The notes under the pieces were generated by a model. It saw nothing but the letters and a program-made list of their open reading frames with translations. It did no database searches and was not told the origin of the DNA. A program made the position numbers and the translations under genes. Below are positions 22,300 through 39,899 of a DNA stretch of 64,000 nt, piece by piece. The stretch is from Paraspadella gotoi (Eukaryota > Chaetognatha): contig CM119270.1 of assembly GCA_051294375.1 (NCBI GenBank), positions 15,988,111 to 16,052,110 on the forward strand. The letters are read 5' to 3'. Position 1 is the first letter of the stretch. Every line of letters begins with the position of its first letter.

Positions 22300-24707
22300 G
22301 GCTAACGATTTTGGCGTTAACGCTGTGTTCATAAAAGAAAGGAAGTTATGAACGGTCCCATTATACGTTTTTAATGTCGCGCAAAGTTTTGATAATAATT
22401 TTTTTATCGTTTTTTTTTTAATGCTGGTTCAAGTAAATCAAAAATTTAGCCATTTAAAGTGAATCCACGCATTTTCTATTTATATATGAAAATAAACGCA
22501 GCTTCGATATCGGGAATATAACAGTGTATGCGTTTAAACACTGACACACAATCACACTTAAAATTTAAAACACGACTTTTGTCTTCGTACGACCTGTAAT
22601 TTTTTTTGTTCCGTTAATTTATAGAATTTTTTGGACGATCGAAAATAGATTATACGAAGTAGTATGTTTGCTGAGCAAAATAGTAAAACCGCAATCATTG
22701 TCGTAGCTTCTATTTTTAAAACTTCACCCTTGTCTTTTTTCTTTTGCGCCAAACGAACTTTGATTCACATGCACAAAAAGTACGAAAGAACGGTTGCCAA
22801 ATTATTTATATATAAACGACTATATAAGAAAAAGTAAACGTAACAAAGATAGTAATTTCTCGTAAACGAATCTACAGCTAAACTACGGACTGTGAAAGTT
22901 TCTTTTCATCGTCTTAAAAAAGCACTGACCATATGTTCTTTTCCATAGAATAACCAAATCATTTCGTATTGTTGTGCTGAACACATACATGTAGTTAGTC
23001 ATCGACAAACGCTGATTGTTTAATGTTTAATAGTGCTATGGAAGGGAGCGGCAAACAGAGGAAAATGAACCATATTTTATTTCAGTCGCAACTAGAGGAT
23101 GTTGTACATTTGTATAATTTTTTTTAAATTTCGTTTAAAAAGCAACTGGAAAGTGAAAAGAAAATCTGAATTTAGATAACTTTTATCACAATTAGACAAC
23201 CACATGAAAACCTAAACCCCATATTTTTTACACTCCCATATGAAAATTAAATAGCCCGGTTGTCTTGCGAAAATGACGTGAAACCGTGCCGATAAATAAA
23301 AATAAAGGCACCTAATCTACGTACGGAGCTTCACAACAAGCCGATTAAATTATTTATAAAATGGTTAGGGGCGTGTGCGAAGGGATGAAATTAAACGATA
23401 TTGGTTTTGTTCCGATGTTTTCATTTAAATTATATCTAATATGACGTGTAAAACACGATTGTACCCTAGAAGTCTTAATTGTCAACGTCCAAGTTTAAAA
23501 AAAAAAAAAAAAACCAAAAAAACATGAGGCCTTCTCTGCCGATGACGACAAACTCCGGTTGACGAACGAGGGGAGGGGACGGGAAAGAAGGGGGATAAGG
23601 GGAATAGATGGGGAAAGTGGGGAAGGGGTGGAATATGACAGGAAGGCGAGAAAGCGGACTTAAACCGCGTCGACGAACAATAAAACGAAGCGCGCTCCTC
23701 ATTCCGGAACGAAAAAAAAATATTTTCGTGAGATTACATTTCCGTTACAGTTCTAATATCACGACTCACGGCAATTGAATAGGACGAAAGGTGGAAACTA
23801 ATTTCCATGAAAAATTGCCATCCTTTGGACATTTTTCGATGTCCCAAACAATCGTCAAGTTCCCGGCTTCATTGTCAAAATTCAGGCAATGCCATTGTTT
23901 TTCTTTTTCTTTCTTCGTCGGGAGTGATGACCGATTCTCTTTCGTTATCGACGGGGTTTTGAGAGATTGGGGAGAGGGGTCCGTCCACGTGGGTTTCGAA
24001 ACCATTTCTCGATTCTTTGGAGACGAGGGTAAAATGCATAAGGGGGGCTTCAAATGCAGGGTCGTTTAGGTGTTGGGCAGAGGGAGTGGGAAGCATTGAC
24101 TGAGAGTTCAGCTGGTCGGCAGTTTTGGCTTTTCTCGATGGCACCGGCGCGGGGCGCCCCGACTTCAAGGTAGTAGTAGTAGTACAGGCGGTGGACAGAC
24201 GACGACAAGATTCGGGGTTTTTCGTTTAAACAGAGATAAAGAGAGAGAGAGACGCCTTTTAGGGTACGAGTAACGACGATAAAACGTTAAACGGAGAAAA
24301 AGAAAGAAAACGGCGCTTGCGTTTCATTATGCCGAATTTTGTTTTGTGTGTGTTTTGCTTTGTTTCGTTTTTATGTCAATCGCCGCCGTTTTTGCCTAGT
24401 AGTGTGTGTGAAAGAGATAGAGAATGAATTCGAGGGCTCACGTACGAAGAAAATAAGCTCTAGCTAAAAAGGGTTATTATTTAGATCGAGAAGATGCGGA
24501 AAAGGCTGATGGTATATTTTTGTATGTTCGCTTTTTTATCGTAGAATCGTGCGATATAATTCATGCTGTTCCTAGGTTAATCTGATATTCTATCGATGTG
24601 TCGGGGAGTGTTATTAATTGATATTTGAAGACCCCGGCTTATCCGGTCACTCCGAAGACCGGAAGGTGCGGTGGCGCGAAAGGTCAAATCCAAACACGCG
24701 TCGGAGT
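22300..24707. other. Intergenic region between the DEG/ENaC and DDX3 genes
   Basis: Both flanking genes are on the minus strand, so this contains the DEG/ENaC promoter and 5' UTR and the DDX3 3' UTR. An A16 run is at 23498-23513 and a CT/GA-rich stretch at 23570-23660. A moderately GC-rich block at 23880-24180 is open in two minus frames (one reads PAPVPSRKAKTADQL), but without conserved motifs or clear splice sites I do not call a gene. Confidence 0.4.
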
Positions 24708-29015
<4,308 letters not shown>

Positions 29016-29259
29016 ATTACAACTTCCTACAGTTGCTGATTATGTGATGCCACAAAAAATGCGGACTGAAAAAACTAGTAAAGCCTGTAGGAAAAAAACG
29101 AGATAAGAGGGAATTGGGCTAAGAGGGAATGTTTTTAAAATTAAAGTAAATGTTACTACAGTATTTTTGAAAACATGCGATGAAAAAACAAATTTCGTTT
29201 CAATTTATTTCATTTGAAAGTTTCGTGAGAGTGGCGCCCAGAAAAGGAATCAACTCATC

Positions 29260-29271
29260 GCCGCCATTTTG
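29260..29271 (-). promoter_or_regulatory. YY1-type motif and short uORF upstream of the DDX3-like gene
   Basis: The minus strand reads CAAAATGGCGGC, an exact match to the CAAnATGGCGGC YY1 consensus typical of housekeeping 5' UTRs. It lies 245 bp upstream of the DDX3 ATG on the coding strand. The same ATG opens a five-codon frame (MAAMS, then TGA), a possible uORF if transcribed. Binding is inferred from sequence only. Confidence 0.45.
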
Positions 29272-31280
29272 TTGAGAGCGTAAGAAGCGAGGGTTACAGA
29301 ACTCGGACCCCCGGTAAATATGATTTGGACCGGGCGCTGGCTTCATTAACATTTTAGGTCGGGGTAGTTGGGCCGTCGGGTGGTTTGCAAATGGCCGGCG
29401 CTTGTTTGGCTGATGAGGACCTGCAGCAGCGGCAGCAGAAGCAGCTGCCGCGGTTGGGCTGCATGCAATCGACGACGGACCCAGAAAAAAAGGGAAGCTC
29501 AGCTCGACGAGATCATTCGAGAGAGATTAGCTAAAATGGGATAATCTTTAAGATTAATTTTAGTGAAAAATATACAACCGTACAACTATTTCATTATGCT
29601 TCTTTGGAATTTATCGGACGTATTGAAAACTCTCTTTTCATTCGTTTATTAACTGGTTATACTCGTTCATGCTCGTCCCATTTAGTATGATGTTAAATTG
29701 TTCTTTTCTCTTTTTCTATAAAAAAAAGTTAGAAGAAGCAGTTCTGTTGAAATTAATTTTTGTAATATTTGATTGGCTTTATAAACTGATAAACAATTTT
29801 ATCTCGATTTAAACAAAAAACGAGAAAATACTTGATCGGTGAAATGACATCCGTTATCTCAGCTCTTTCGATCGTTCTTGTTTTATGTTTAGCTGAATAT
29901 TGTGCGAGGCTAGTGAGGTTTTACTCTACTTTTAGTTAAATTAGTGTAGATTAATGCTGACTACGATTTGAATAAGTTTTTAAACTTAGTTGCTAAATGA
30001 TTGTCTGTTGGTTGCCCGATTTAATGGATAACTCATATACAATTAAATGTCACAAACAACTAGTGAGGCAAAAATCATTTCATTAAGTAACTAAGTTATT
30101 AACTCAACTAGGAATTATTAGGTTTGTTTGGAAAATCTTTCATAACCATTAAAGACCTTTACCCGCTTAAACCCAAATTCTATTCATATTATTTCAAATT
30201 CAATTAAATTTAAGAGGTTATTCCAGTGTCACTGGCAGTGACTTAGAAGTTAACTATCTTCCACAGCACAGGCCGAATGAAGAACGCGGTCGCGAACTCG
30301 GTTCTTTTGTTCGGTTTTCCGTGGAAATCCGCTTCGCCGTCGAAAACAAGAGTCCGTCTTTGTCTTGGCATCGGTTTGCATGGTGCGCGCGCCGGAACCT
30401 ATTCCATCCGGGCCACACGACTTCACAGCACTATAGGAAAACATGGTGCACGCTTGCGCTAAAGAAAAAAGCGTCATCGAGACGCGTCGCGTTTCATCTA
30501 TGTATGAGAGCCGTCTTTAGATCAGGAGACTATCTAGAAATACCTTGATGATACCGGTTGTGCTTATGACTGATTTTTCTAATCAAACATGAAAAGATTT
30601 CCAAGATCGATCCAATGGAATGGAAGGCGGGAGAATCGGAATGGCGGGAGTTAGTTTTCGAAGCGAAAATCCCTGTCTTATTTTGATTGATGTTTTCTAC
30701 ATACAAATTTTCATTTATTTTCATTTAAATTTAAGTTTTTAACTGCGATAACAAAAATCTTTTAAATATTTAGCAGGGATAACGACAAAATACAATCTTG
30801 TAAACGACATAAATATTTCGGAGATTTTCAATTCAATTTTCGTTATTCAACACCGCAAAGAGTTTTTTTTTGTCAAGATATTTTTTCTCTTCGAGACTAA
30901 TTCGATTTCCGATTTGTTTTGCTTCGAAAAACCGAAATTCGACGTATCCCGACTTGAATTTCAATTAAAGAATCACAAATACAAAACAACCTAAAATGCT
31001 TCATAGGCTTTACCGTTTACGTGAGTTAAGTGTAAACAAAGCTCATAATAATAAACGTAAAACTTTTGAAAAGAAAACATTATTAAACTCGGGATTGTTG
31101 TTTTGGTCTTTTAATTGTTGTTTGGAATATTTATTTGTTTTATTCGCTCCCACTTCTTAACGCGTCGCTTTCTCGACGAAAGCAGTCCGGCCTAATTTAA
31201 TTACTCATAATCGTTTTATACAGAAGAGAAGCTCACCCATTGCCAATTAACCCTCTCCCTTCCTCCATGAATATTTAACA

Positions 31281-31447
<167 letters not shown>

Positions 31448-31881
31448 ATAGACAATTACATTTGAGTACGAAGTATGAAGTACGAAGTATTGCGATGTAA
31501 TAAATGGGCGGTCGCGGCAGAAACAAAAATCTAATTATTTGCTTTTCGTTTCATCATTTTGATCGACCGATTTTTGACAGATTTATTCCCAATCTCATTT
31601 CCGACGATCTCGATCGTGCTGCGACTTTTTCTGCCATGGTAAATGAAACGAATCAATACACAAACAAAGGATGATTGAAAGAAAAAGAAAAACTGAAAAA
31701 CGAGACAGGAAAATAAACGAACGATTAAAGCAATAAAAAGAGCAGAAAAACTACAAAAAACACCAATACGTCTTCGTGGTTTAGTAAATAAAATTTATGA
31801 CATAAAAACTAAGCATTGAAAAAAAAAAACCCCAACAACTGCATCCTCTCATAACTAAAAAACAATACAAAACACAAGAAC

Positions 31882-33432
31882 ATGCGACCGTCTCGCTCAC
31901 GACCCGTTGTCCCCTTCGTCGTCATCCTTCTCCTCGCCTGGGCGTCGACCGTCTCTGCCATCGTCCATCGGGTGGGCGCGCCCATCTCGATGACCTGCAG
32001 TCGGCAAGAAGAAAATGGTTTCGCCTACGATCCCGCTTTTGACGCCAAGACTTTCAAGTCAGACGCCTACGTCACACTCTTCACTGGCGCGAGCCCGCGA
32101 CCTGAGACGGAGGTGGCCAAATGGACGGTGAAGAGAGAGGGGAACGACTTTGTGTACACCCTCAAAAAGGCAACCATCGAAGACGCTGGGCTGTACAAGT
32201 GCAACAACATCATCGACGATCTTCATCCTATTACTGTCGTCGGGAACGAGGCATGACCCATTCGTAGACGTCGAAAGAAACGTTGTGGTGTTGGGGCTGT
32301 TGTTGGGGCCGTTGAATTGGTTAAAGTTGAACCACTAATAAGTTTTATGTGGCAAACTGAGGTTTAAGTTTAATTAGGAAATTTTGTAATAAGGATTGTT
32401 TTCCGAGCCTAAAGCGGATCATTGTATTTTTCGTTTTCTAGGTAATAACCAACCCCACTCTCGTTGACCAGGTCTTCTGCCCATCCGACCCTCCGCTCCT
32501 AAAAGAGGGCGACTTCTTTGAAGAAACGTGCTCCATGGCCAAGGCTGGGCCGGACCCGGTGCGTCTCAAGTGGCGCGACGCCTCTGACGGCGGCTTAGTT
32601 AACTTCACATTTGGGCGGGATCAGTCTGGTTGGGAAAGCGAAGACGGCCGGACGAGATCCCTTCTGCATATGAAATTGGTGCCCTTGGATAACGGATTAA
32701 ACTTGGAATGCGTCGTCGAAGGCGCGAAGTAAGAGAAATCTGGAGGAGAGTTGAGAACTGTGAGGTAGCGGGAAATGATATATAGTGGAAGCGAAAGCGA
32801 TTTAAATTCTAAATATAAAAGTAAAACGTGGCGACGAAAACTGGCCGACATAAACGGGTATAAAACCTATTTAGAAAAGCTCCTTGTCACTATTTTCATC
32901 TATTGTCTAATCTCTCTTCACTTGCCCACCCAGTTACCCCGACCTTTCCTGCTCTTTCGGACCTCTCCAAGTCGACTTCCACGTTCGCGCCGACGGTCTC
33001 CTCGACGAGGACATCTACGAAGACAAAGTCAGAGTCTTCCTCCGCGGAAATCCGCCTGCGATCGCCGACGTCATCCGCGTCGATTTCGAGGAGAACAAAT
33101 TCCAGCTCGAGGTGAATCACGTGGTCGATCAAGAATGTGATACACCTGTGAAGTGGGTAATTGTTAGGATCAAGAATGTGATACACCTGTCAAGTGGGTA
33201 ATTGTTAGGATCAAGAATGTGGTGCTGCTGTTACGTGGGTAATTGTTAGGATCAAGAATGTGGTGCAGCTATGACGTGGGTAATTGTTTATTGAAGCAAA
33301 TGCTTTTTGGGGCGAATGCCGAAATTTCTGACCCGGCAGCATTTCCTCTCCATTGGAGACTTTTCTCTCTCACTCTGTCTGTCTGTCTGTTCTTCTTCTT
33401 CTCTCTTCTCTCTCTTCTCTCGTTCTCTCTCT

Positions 33433-33490
<58 letters not shown>

Positions 33491-34611
33491 CTGCCTACCA
33501 TCTTATCCATTACGTATTTTTTTATATATTTTCTGACATCAACTTATTCCCCCCCCTCGACTCCACCCTCTCTAGACCAAATTCTTTCCCGAGGATTCCC
33601 ACTTTGCCGTACAGCTGCATTTCTTAGAAACGCCCAAGGCGGGCGAGCCTTTCGTCGCCAACGTCACCTACTTTGGGCGCCTGGTGAAGACGATCCGATT
33701 TCACTCCGCCTCCGACCAGGACCTCGGCGACCGAGCGGCGTCGACGGGCGGCGACGCGGGAACCATCGCCGGCGTCGTCGTCGCCCTCGTACTCATCCTC
33801 ATCTGCGCGGTGTTGCTCGTCATCCTCTGGAAGAAGAAGATCCTGTTCGGGGCGAAGGAGGCGGAGGAGGATAAGTTGGACGAAGCCGAGAAGGGATTCA
33901 CCGCCGGTGAGCAGGGAGATTCGTCGGGGTAGGAATTGCTGTTCGGTTGTCCGTGAGTCTGTTTGAAAAAAAAGAAAAAAAAACAACTGGGAATAAAAGC
34001 TGAAGGGTTTTTTAACCACTGGTTTGAAGCGGTCATCGGAGAATATGTTTCATCTGATTCGCATCGTTGGTAAGTCCCTTGGTCAGTTAAATTTTTCATT
34101 GCATCGCAATTTTCGCAGACGGAGATGACAAGGAAATAGAAGAGGCAAATGAGATTAAGCCGGATGAAGAGATAAAGCTTGTATCCAACACAGATGGGAA
34201 TGTCGAGGTAAGTTTATGATGTAGTAAATTAATCATACGTACTCATGACATAACTAGAGTAAATGGGGTAAAGTTTTGAATTGTATTTACATTGTATACA
34301 ATAATGGCAGAGAATATATTTGAGATTAAAATTTGTCATTATTTTTACAAATATGTTTTGCTTGCGCAAAAAATAGCCGAAACATACTCGAATAAACATT
34401 TTGCCGTCGTTGAAAATAGAATTCAATATTTTACCTAATTTACTTTAAGTATAAACGCAACAAAAAGAAAGGATATAATTATAAAACAATCCCAATACAT
34501 ATTTTTATTTAATGTTAATTAATCTTATTATATTAGGACAAAGGACCATCATCTGGGGAGAAACTGGAAGACCAGTCGCCTACCTCCAAGCCGCTTGAGA
34601 CCGCCACGTGA
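31882..34611 (+). CDS. Single-pass Ig-like membrane protein of unknown identity
   Basis: Six exons join in frame to 442 residues: 31882-32250, 32442-32728, 32934-33111, 33576-33906, 34119-34207, 34537-34611. The ATG at 31882 starts a signal peptide (FVVILLLAWASTVSA). Domain 1 is Ig V/I-like with MTC...DAGLYKC. Domain 2 has EETCSM...RLKW...LECVV. A third beta-rich region (exons 3-4, DLSCSFGPLQVDF) is followed by a membrane helix at about 342-363 and an acidic/lysine-rich cytoplasmic tail (KKKILFGAKEAEEDKLDEAE) encoded by exons 4-6. Sequons NFT and NVT support an extracellular ectodomain. Intron 1 appears to use a GC donor (GAG|GCATGA), since no in-frame GT donor precedes the TGA; this is the weakest join. 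I do not recognise the family. An adhesion molecule or receptor is plausible but unproven. Exons 3-6 recur, broken, in the inverted copy at 48115-49738. Confidence 0.75.
33112..33290. repeat. About 40-bp minisatellite at the start of Ig-gene intron 3
   Basis: Four tandem units of the type gtgggtaattgttaggatc + aagaatgtg + variable cct/gct segment begin right after the exon 3 donor. The unit is repeated, in reverse complement, in arm B at about 49388-49550. Confidence 0.85.
33361..33488. repeat. CT microsatellite in Ig-gene intron 3
   Basis: (TCTG)n changing into (TCTTC)n and then pure (TC)n. It is mirrored as (GA)n at about 49221-49289 in arm B. Confidence 0.95.
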
Positions 34612-37600
34612 AGTTTTTCCATGGAATTCGATATACATTAATACTATTTTATGATGGTATTTATTTTGGAAACTAAAAGTATTAAAACAAAAATTAAAAA
34701 AAAATCAGGTACATAATATTTCAGGGCGTTCCAGTTTTTGACTGCAGGATATGTGTAGTTTGGACCGTTTGAAATTATTTTACGCAACAAGTCATTCTAT
34801 CATTGTATCAAGCATGCGAAACCTTAGTGCCATGTCGACCGAATTCAAACCACATTCTATAACCGTGTAAATAAGTTCGTTATGAAAACTGTGTGTACTG
34901 TGTACACTGTATGCATTCCACCACCGAGCGCGTCACGCATTTAATCGTTTTTTTTAGTGTGTGTGGCTCCGATTTGTAGATAAATAGTACTTGTAACGTT
35001 ATTATCGTTTTTTTTTGTTAAAATACTCACTAATACGGTAGGTGCTTTTAATGTGGGTGGAAGAGGCATGGATTTTTCATACGGTACATGATATGCGTTT
35101 TCGATTTGACCAGCAATTACTGCCAAGAAAGAAATATTTTTTTTCCTTCTTGAGAATCGTCAAGCAGTATTATTATATGAAGAAATGTATATTTAAACCA
35201 TAAACACCATGGTCTTAGAAACCAAATGTAATTTAAGTAATTTTATTAGCTTTTCGGGCTATTGTTTGCACGAACAGTGGAGTCATTGACAAGGGGTTTG
35301 ATTCGCCATTTTTGATAGAGGAAAGTTTGTCACTGATAATAAAGAAATCGGATTCCACTGATAGCGCAATGATTATCGCATTAACTTGAATGTAGCAAGC
35401 TATCGTTCTTTAAATGTAGAAAATTTTAGGTAGTTGTGATTTCAGTAGAATAGAAATTAATTTTAAAAATTGTTAATTTAAATCGTTATGTGACAAATAT
35501 TTGAAAATACTCAGTTGTTCAATATCGTTATCTATTAATCTGGCAGTGAAAAATGTTCCTTTTTATGTAGCTTTAAACAAAGCTATGAAGATATTGTATT
35601 GGTACTATAAAAATTTATCAAAATGGGTTTTTTTTTCAGTCAAAAAATAGAGAGAAAATAAAGTTTATAATTTTTATTATAGCAACGATTATCTTACGAA
35701 ACATGTCCATTGTTTGTTCTAACAAACATTCGTTGCTGAAATAAAAATTACAAACTTTGTTTCCTCTCAATCGGAACGTAATGAAAAGAAAGCAAAATAC
35801 CATAACTACAAGTCAAAAAATCAATAAAATAACGATTTATTCATTTCTACTGTTAGATTATTGTAAAACAGAAAGTTGTTTCCTTATTTAATTTTGATTC
35901 GCGTTGTTAACTTATTTCATTATTTTACACTTTAGAAACGATACTAATGTTTCAGTTCCTGCTTTATTGCTTTGGCTATGGTTTAATAAAATAAACTGCA
36001 GGTCATATTGGTTTTTGGAAAGACAGCTATTTTTTGAATTTAAATAAATATACGTTTAAAGTAAAATAATTAACACTTGTAAGTAAGGAGCCAAAACAAT
36101 TTTTTTACCTTTTAAATTTTCGTACACTCAATTTTCAAAATGTTTTTTACATTTTTCCTGTGATTTTTAAAATATTGACAATTTTTTTTAGCCTAACGAA
36201 AAGTATTTCTGCCAGGCTACTGGCTTCCGTTGACCTTCATGTTCCTTTTATCAATTAATTTAATATATGAATAGTATTCTCAGGATTCTTCAATGCTTTT
36301 TTCCTATTCCATTTATGTCATGCCAAGAGATTTGAAAGTTCCTCTGTAATAATAATAATTAAAATATATCTGATCTCAAAATATTTCGTTATAAGTTTTG
36401 TTGCATTTTAATAATTGGATTCGGTATAATTTCTACTGTTTTTGTTGTTCCAATTTCCAAGTATGAATTTTCGTTTTTTGACTCTATATTTCTAAACATT
36501 GCTTATCAAGCCAAACATATTATATGTTTTTCATCAAAGCTTAACCATGGCAACGGAAATGTTATTCATTTTTTTCTTAAGATATTGTTGACTGCTCTTT
36601 AAGATACACAGCTTAGATAAATCGTGGCGTCTAATTTAATAAATCAAAACTTTTTGGGAACAGTTTTGTATATACTTTTCAAATATACATATTTGCCATG
36701 ATAGCTCTTTTTAGGGATTTTTTCTCCTATTAATTCATTATTGTGTTGTATGAAATAATAAATCTAAATATGGCTTTCTTATCCCTTTTCTTCATTAACA
36801 AATTTTAAAATAGGCACATTGTATTCCACTTTTGATAATACTTAATAGTTATTTTTATGAGTTCATATTGAGCATAAAGGAACCGGACCCGTCAGGTTAT
36901 TTTGGCATCGTTTCTTTGAGTCTGATATGGTTTAAGTTATAATCGAAGTTATAAATTAAAGTAGTGTTGCATTTTTTTACTTCTTGAGTACAATTTGATT
37001 GGTATTGATTTTTTATCCTCAAATTTAAAAAAAAAATATCACGTTGCAGATAACGCGTCGAGGATCGCAGCTTGGAAACTAAATGATTGGCCACGCCTGC
37101 GATTAAGCATAAATTAAAAACATAAAAGTTAAAGATGTAAAATTAACCGTTGTTCTTTTATTTTTAATCACGATTTCTGCCTTTCTATTTCCTCTTGTGA
37201 TAAATTCTGAAAGTGAGCATAGTAAATTTTAAACATAAGCGCATCGCCTTATCAAGAAGATAGCATACACACAAAGCACTAATTATCAATAATTAGTAGC
37301 GATTTTTTTTAGATTTAAAAAAACTAGGATCCAAACTGGTGATCTTTTCTGTGTGAACGAGATGAACGATCCCACTCTTCTAATATAAAGAGCGACGTAG
37401 GGCGCTTCATGTTGATTTTGACATTTCGGCCTTCGCGTTGAATCGGTGGTAAGTCGCCACATCCTTTTCGAATCCTCGGACGACGTTTGAGATAATGAGA
37501 GTGTCAAGGATTCAAGACATTGTGGGAGAGTGAGGATGGAGGTGGGATCGGGTGAGTTCGGGTGAGTCCGTCTCATTACATTCCGGAATTTTCGCTAATC

Positions 37601-37849
37601 TCATCCGACGTCAAAAAGATGGCGCCCCGCGCCCGTCTCTCCCGAAAAGGGATCGGCGATAAGAAGATCATGCATCCATGATTTGTGACAACATCTTTAA
37701 TTGTCGGTTAACATCGTATCATTTCTTTTCAATCGCTGGTACATTCGCTCAATTCGACAAATATAATAATATATTAATATAATATATAATTTCTTTTCCT
37801 TTTAACGAATCCTCGATGTTGCGATTAACATTTTTAAATCAGCAAATTC

Positions 37850-38850
37850 TGTATTCTGGTTTGCCGATCGTCAAATTAATTTAAACAATACAAGAGTACA
37901 ATATATTTGTACAATAGATTGTTTAATCACCTTCTCTTTGCGGTATATCGTGCCGTCTCGTGTCATCCTTAAAAGAAATCGGGGCGATCGGCGTCGTCGC
38001 CGCTCAAACGTTTCCAGGATCCGATCTCCGAGTTAAAGAGACGCGAATCGAGAATCGAGAATGAATCAAGCGGTGAGTGATATGGCGAGTGAGGTAGAGA
38101 TAAGGAGGTTGAGGAGAGGGATGGAAGATCGTTGAGAGAATAGAGCGTATAGGATGGGAGGAGGAATATTAGGAGAATCGGAGAGAAGATATTGCTTACA
38201 TGTGTATGTTGCAGTTGTTCTGAAATGTATTGAGGAACCGGGGAGGATGTCGCAGTTGTAGACGGGAGGAGGAGGATAGTAAGAGAGAGAAAGAGGAGGA
38301 GAGAGAGAGAGAAGAGAGAGAAGAGAGAGAGATCAGATGATGAGACGGAGAGGAGCGGAGTTGAGAGAGAGGAGGAGAGAGAGCGGCGTATTGTTTCTGA
38401 GAAATTCGATAAACAATAAATCTTTTTTAATTAACGAAAAAGAACTACACTAACGCACACACCTCGTCTCTCTCCTCTCTTCTCTCTCTCTCTCTGCGTG
38501 CTCTCTCTCCAAATTCCTGGAGCGCAGTATTGTTACGACGGTTTCTCGACGGAAAAAGTCTCTGATTCTCTGGCATATTCTAATAAGTTATCTCTTATTC
38601 GCTGTTCAGATCGTTTTAGTCGACAGTGTATATTTGCGCAGAGCGCGGGTTGTGTTGAGTTGTGTGGGGTGTAGTTCCTACGCCAACGACGATGGTATTT
38701 TATCGCCCTAACGATATTTTAATACGTTTCATTGAATTTTTTTTTTTAAACTGGAACCGCCAGAGGGACCAAAACATTCCTCCACGCAAATCCATTTTTT
38801 TTCTTGCGGACGATTCTTTGCTTTAAACGAAAGTCTCATTCCCTATGTAA
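37850..38850. repeat. About 1-kb direct repeat, copy 1
   Basis: Shares landmarks in order with 38900-39850: gccgatcgtc, ccttaaaagaaatcgggg, aacgtttcca, agagacgcgaat, a GA-rich block, then acgatattttaatacgtttc, ggaaccgccagag and accaaaacattcc. Copies differ by many small indels. Confidence 0.7.
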
Positions 38851-38899
38851 TCGTCGATGCCATAAGTTTCTTGCCCTTCAACATTTATGATTGGAGAAA

Positions 38900-39298
38900 A
38901 ACATTTTTAAATCAGCAAATTCTTGTATTTCTGGTTTTGCCGATCGTCCAGGTAGAAATCAATTTAAAACGAATACAAAACGAGTACAATATAATTTGTC
39001 AATTAGATGTTAAATCACCTTCTGCTTTGCGTATATCGTGCCCGTCTCGGTGTCATCCTTAAAAGAAATCGGGGAGGCGAAAATTTTCGGGCCCCGTCGG
39101 TCGCGCTAAACGTTTCCAAGGATCCCGCATCTCGCAGTTTAAGAGACGCGAATTCCGATGAATCGGAGATGGGTAACAAAGAGATACAGCGAGACGAGCA
39201 GAAAGGAGGAGAGCGAACGGAGAAAGACGTAAGCGGAGAATGATGAGAAAAAACTATATTGCATTTCTAATACGCCGGAGGATGTCGTAACAGAGAGA

Positions 39299-39334
<36 letters not shown>

Positions 39335-39850
39335 ACTGAGAGAAGACAGAGAGAGAGAGAGCAGAGAGAGAGAGAGAGAAGAAGAGAGCAGAGAGCGTAT
39401 TTGTTCTGAGAAATTCGATAACACATTAAACTTTTTATAACGAAAAAGGAGAAACACTCCAACACCACTCCTCTCTCTCATCTCTCGGTCTCCTCTCTCT
39501 CTCTTCTCTCTCCTCTCAATTACCGAGCGCGTATTTCGAGGTTATCGAGAAAGTTATCTTGCAATTCTTAAGATCTCTTTCTTTCACTGTTATCAAATTA
39601 TTTTCGAACGGGTGTTTTTGTTTAGTCCTACGCCCAACGGACGATGGTATGTCGGTTTATCGCCGCTAACGATATTTTAATACGTTTCATTGAATTTTTT
39701 TTAAACGGAACCGCCAGAGGACCAAAACATTCCCTTCCAGCAAAATCCTTTTTTTTTCTTGGGACGATTCTTTGGCTTTAAACAAGTCCATTCCATGTAT
39801 ATCGTCGATGCCATAAGTTTTCTGCCCTATCAACATTTATGATTGCTGAG
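38900..39850. repeat. About 1-kb direct repeat, copy 2
   Basis: Second copy of the block described for 37850-38850, offset by about 1.0-1.1 kb. Its GA tract lies at 39291-39392. No gene seen. Confidence 0.7.
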
Positions 39851-39899
39851 AAAAAAAAAAGTGCGTCATGCTTTTAATGAGTCTTCAGAACCCCTACGC

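Larger units (their letters stand above)
32759..38065 (+). repeat. Large inverted repeat, arm A
   Basis: From gtgaggtagcgggaaatg rightwards the sequence is found again as its reverse complement at 44640-49905. It includes Ig-gene exons 3-6, the minisatellite, the CT tract, about 3 kb of gene-free AT-rich DNA (34612-37600) and a GC-rich block at 37560-37660 (aaagatggcgccccgcgcc). I followed the match through many landmarks across the full length; exact end points are approximate. Confidence 0.85.

Noticed and set aside
23766-24168. Minus-strand frames of 95-97 codons
   Set aside because: Two overlapping frames compete, no motif is recognisable, and neither has a convincing acceptor or donor; more likely DDX3 3' UTR or intergenic DNA.
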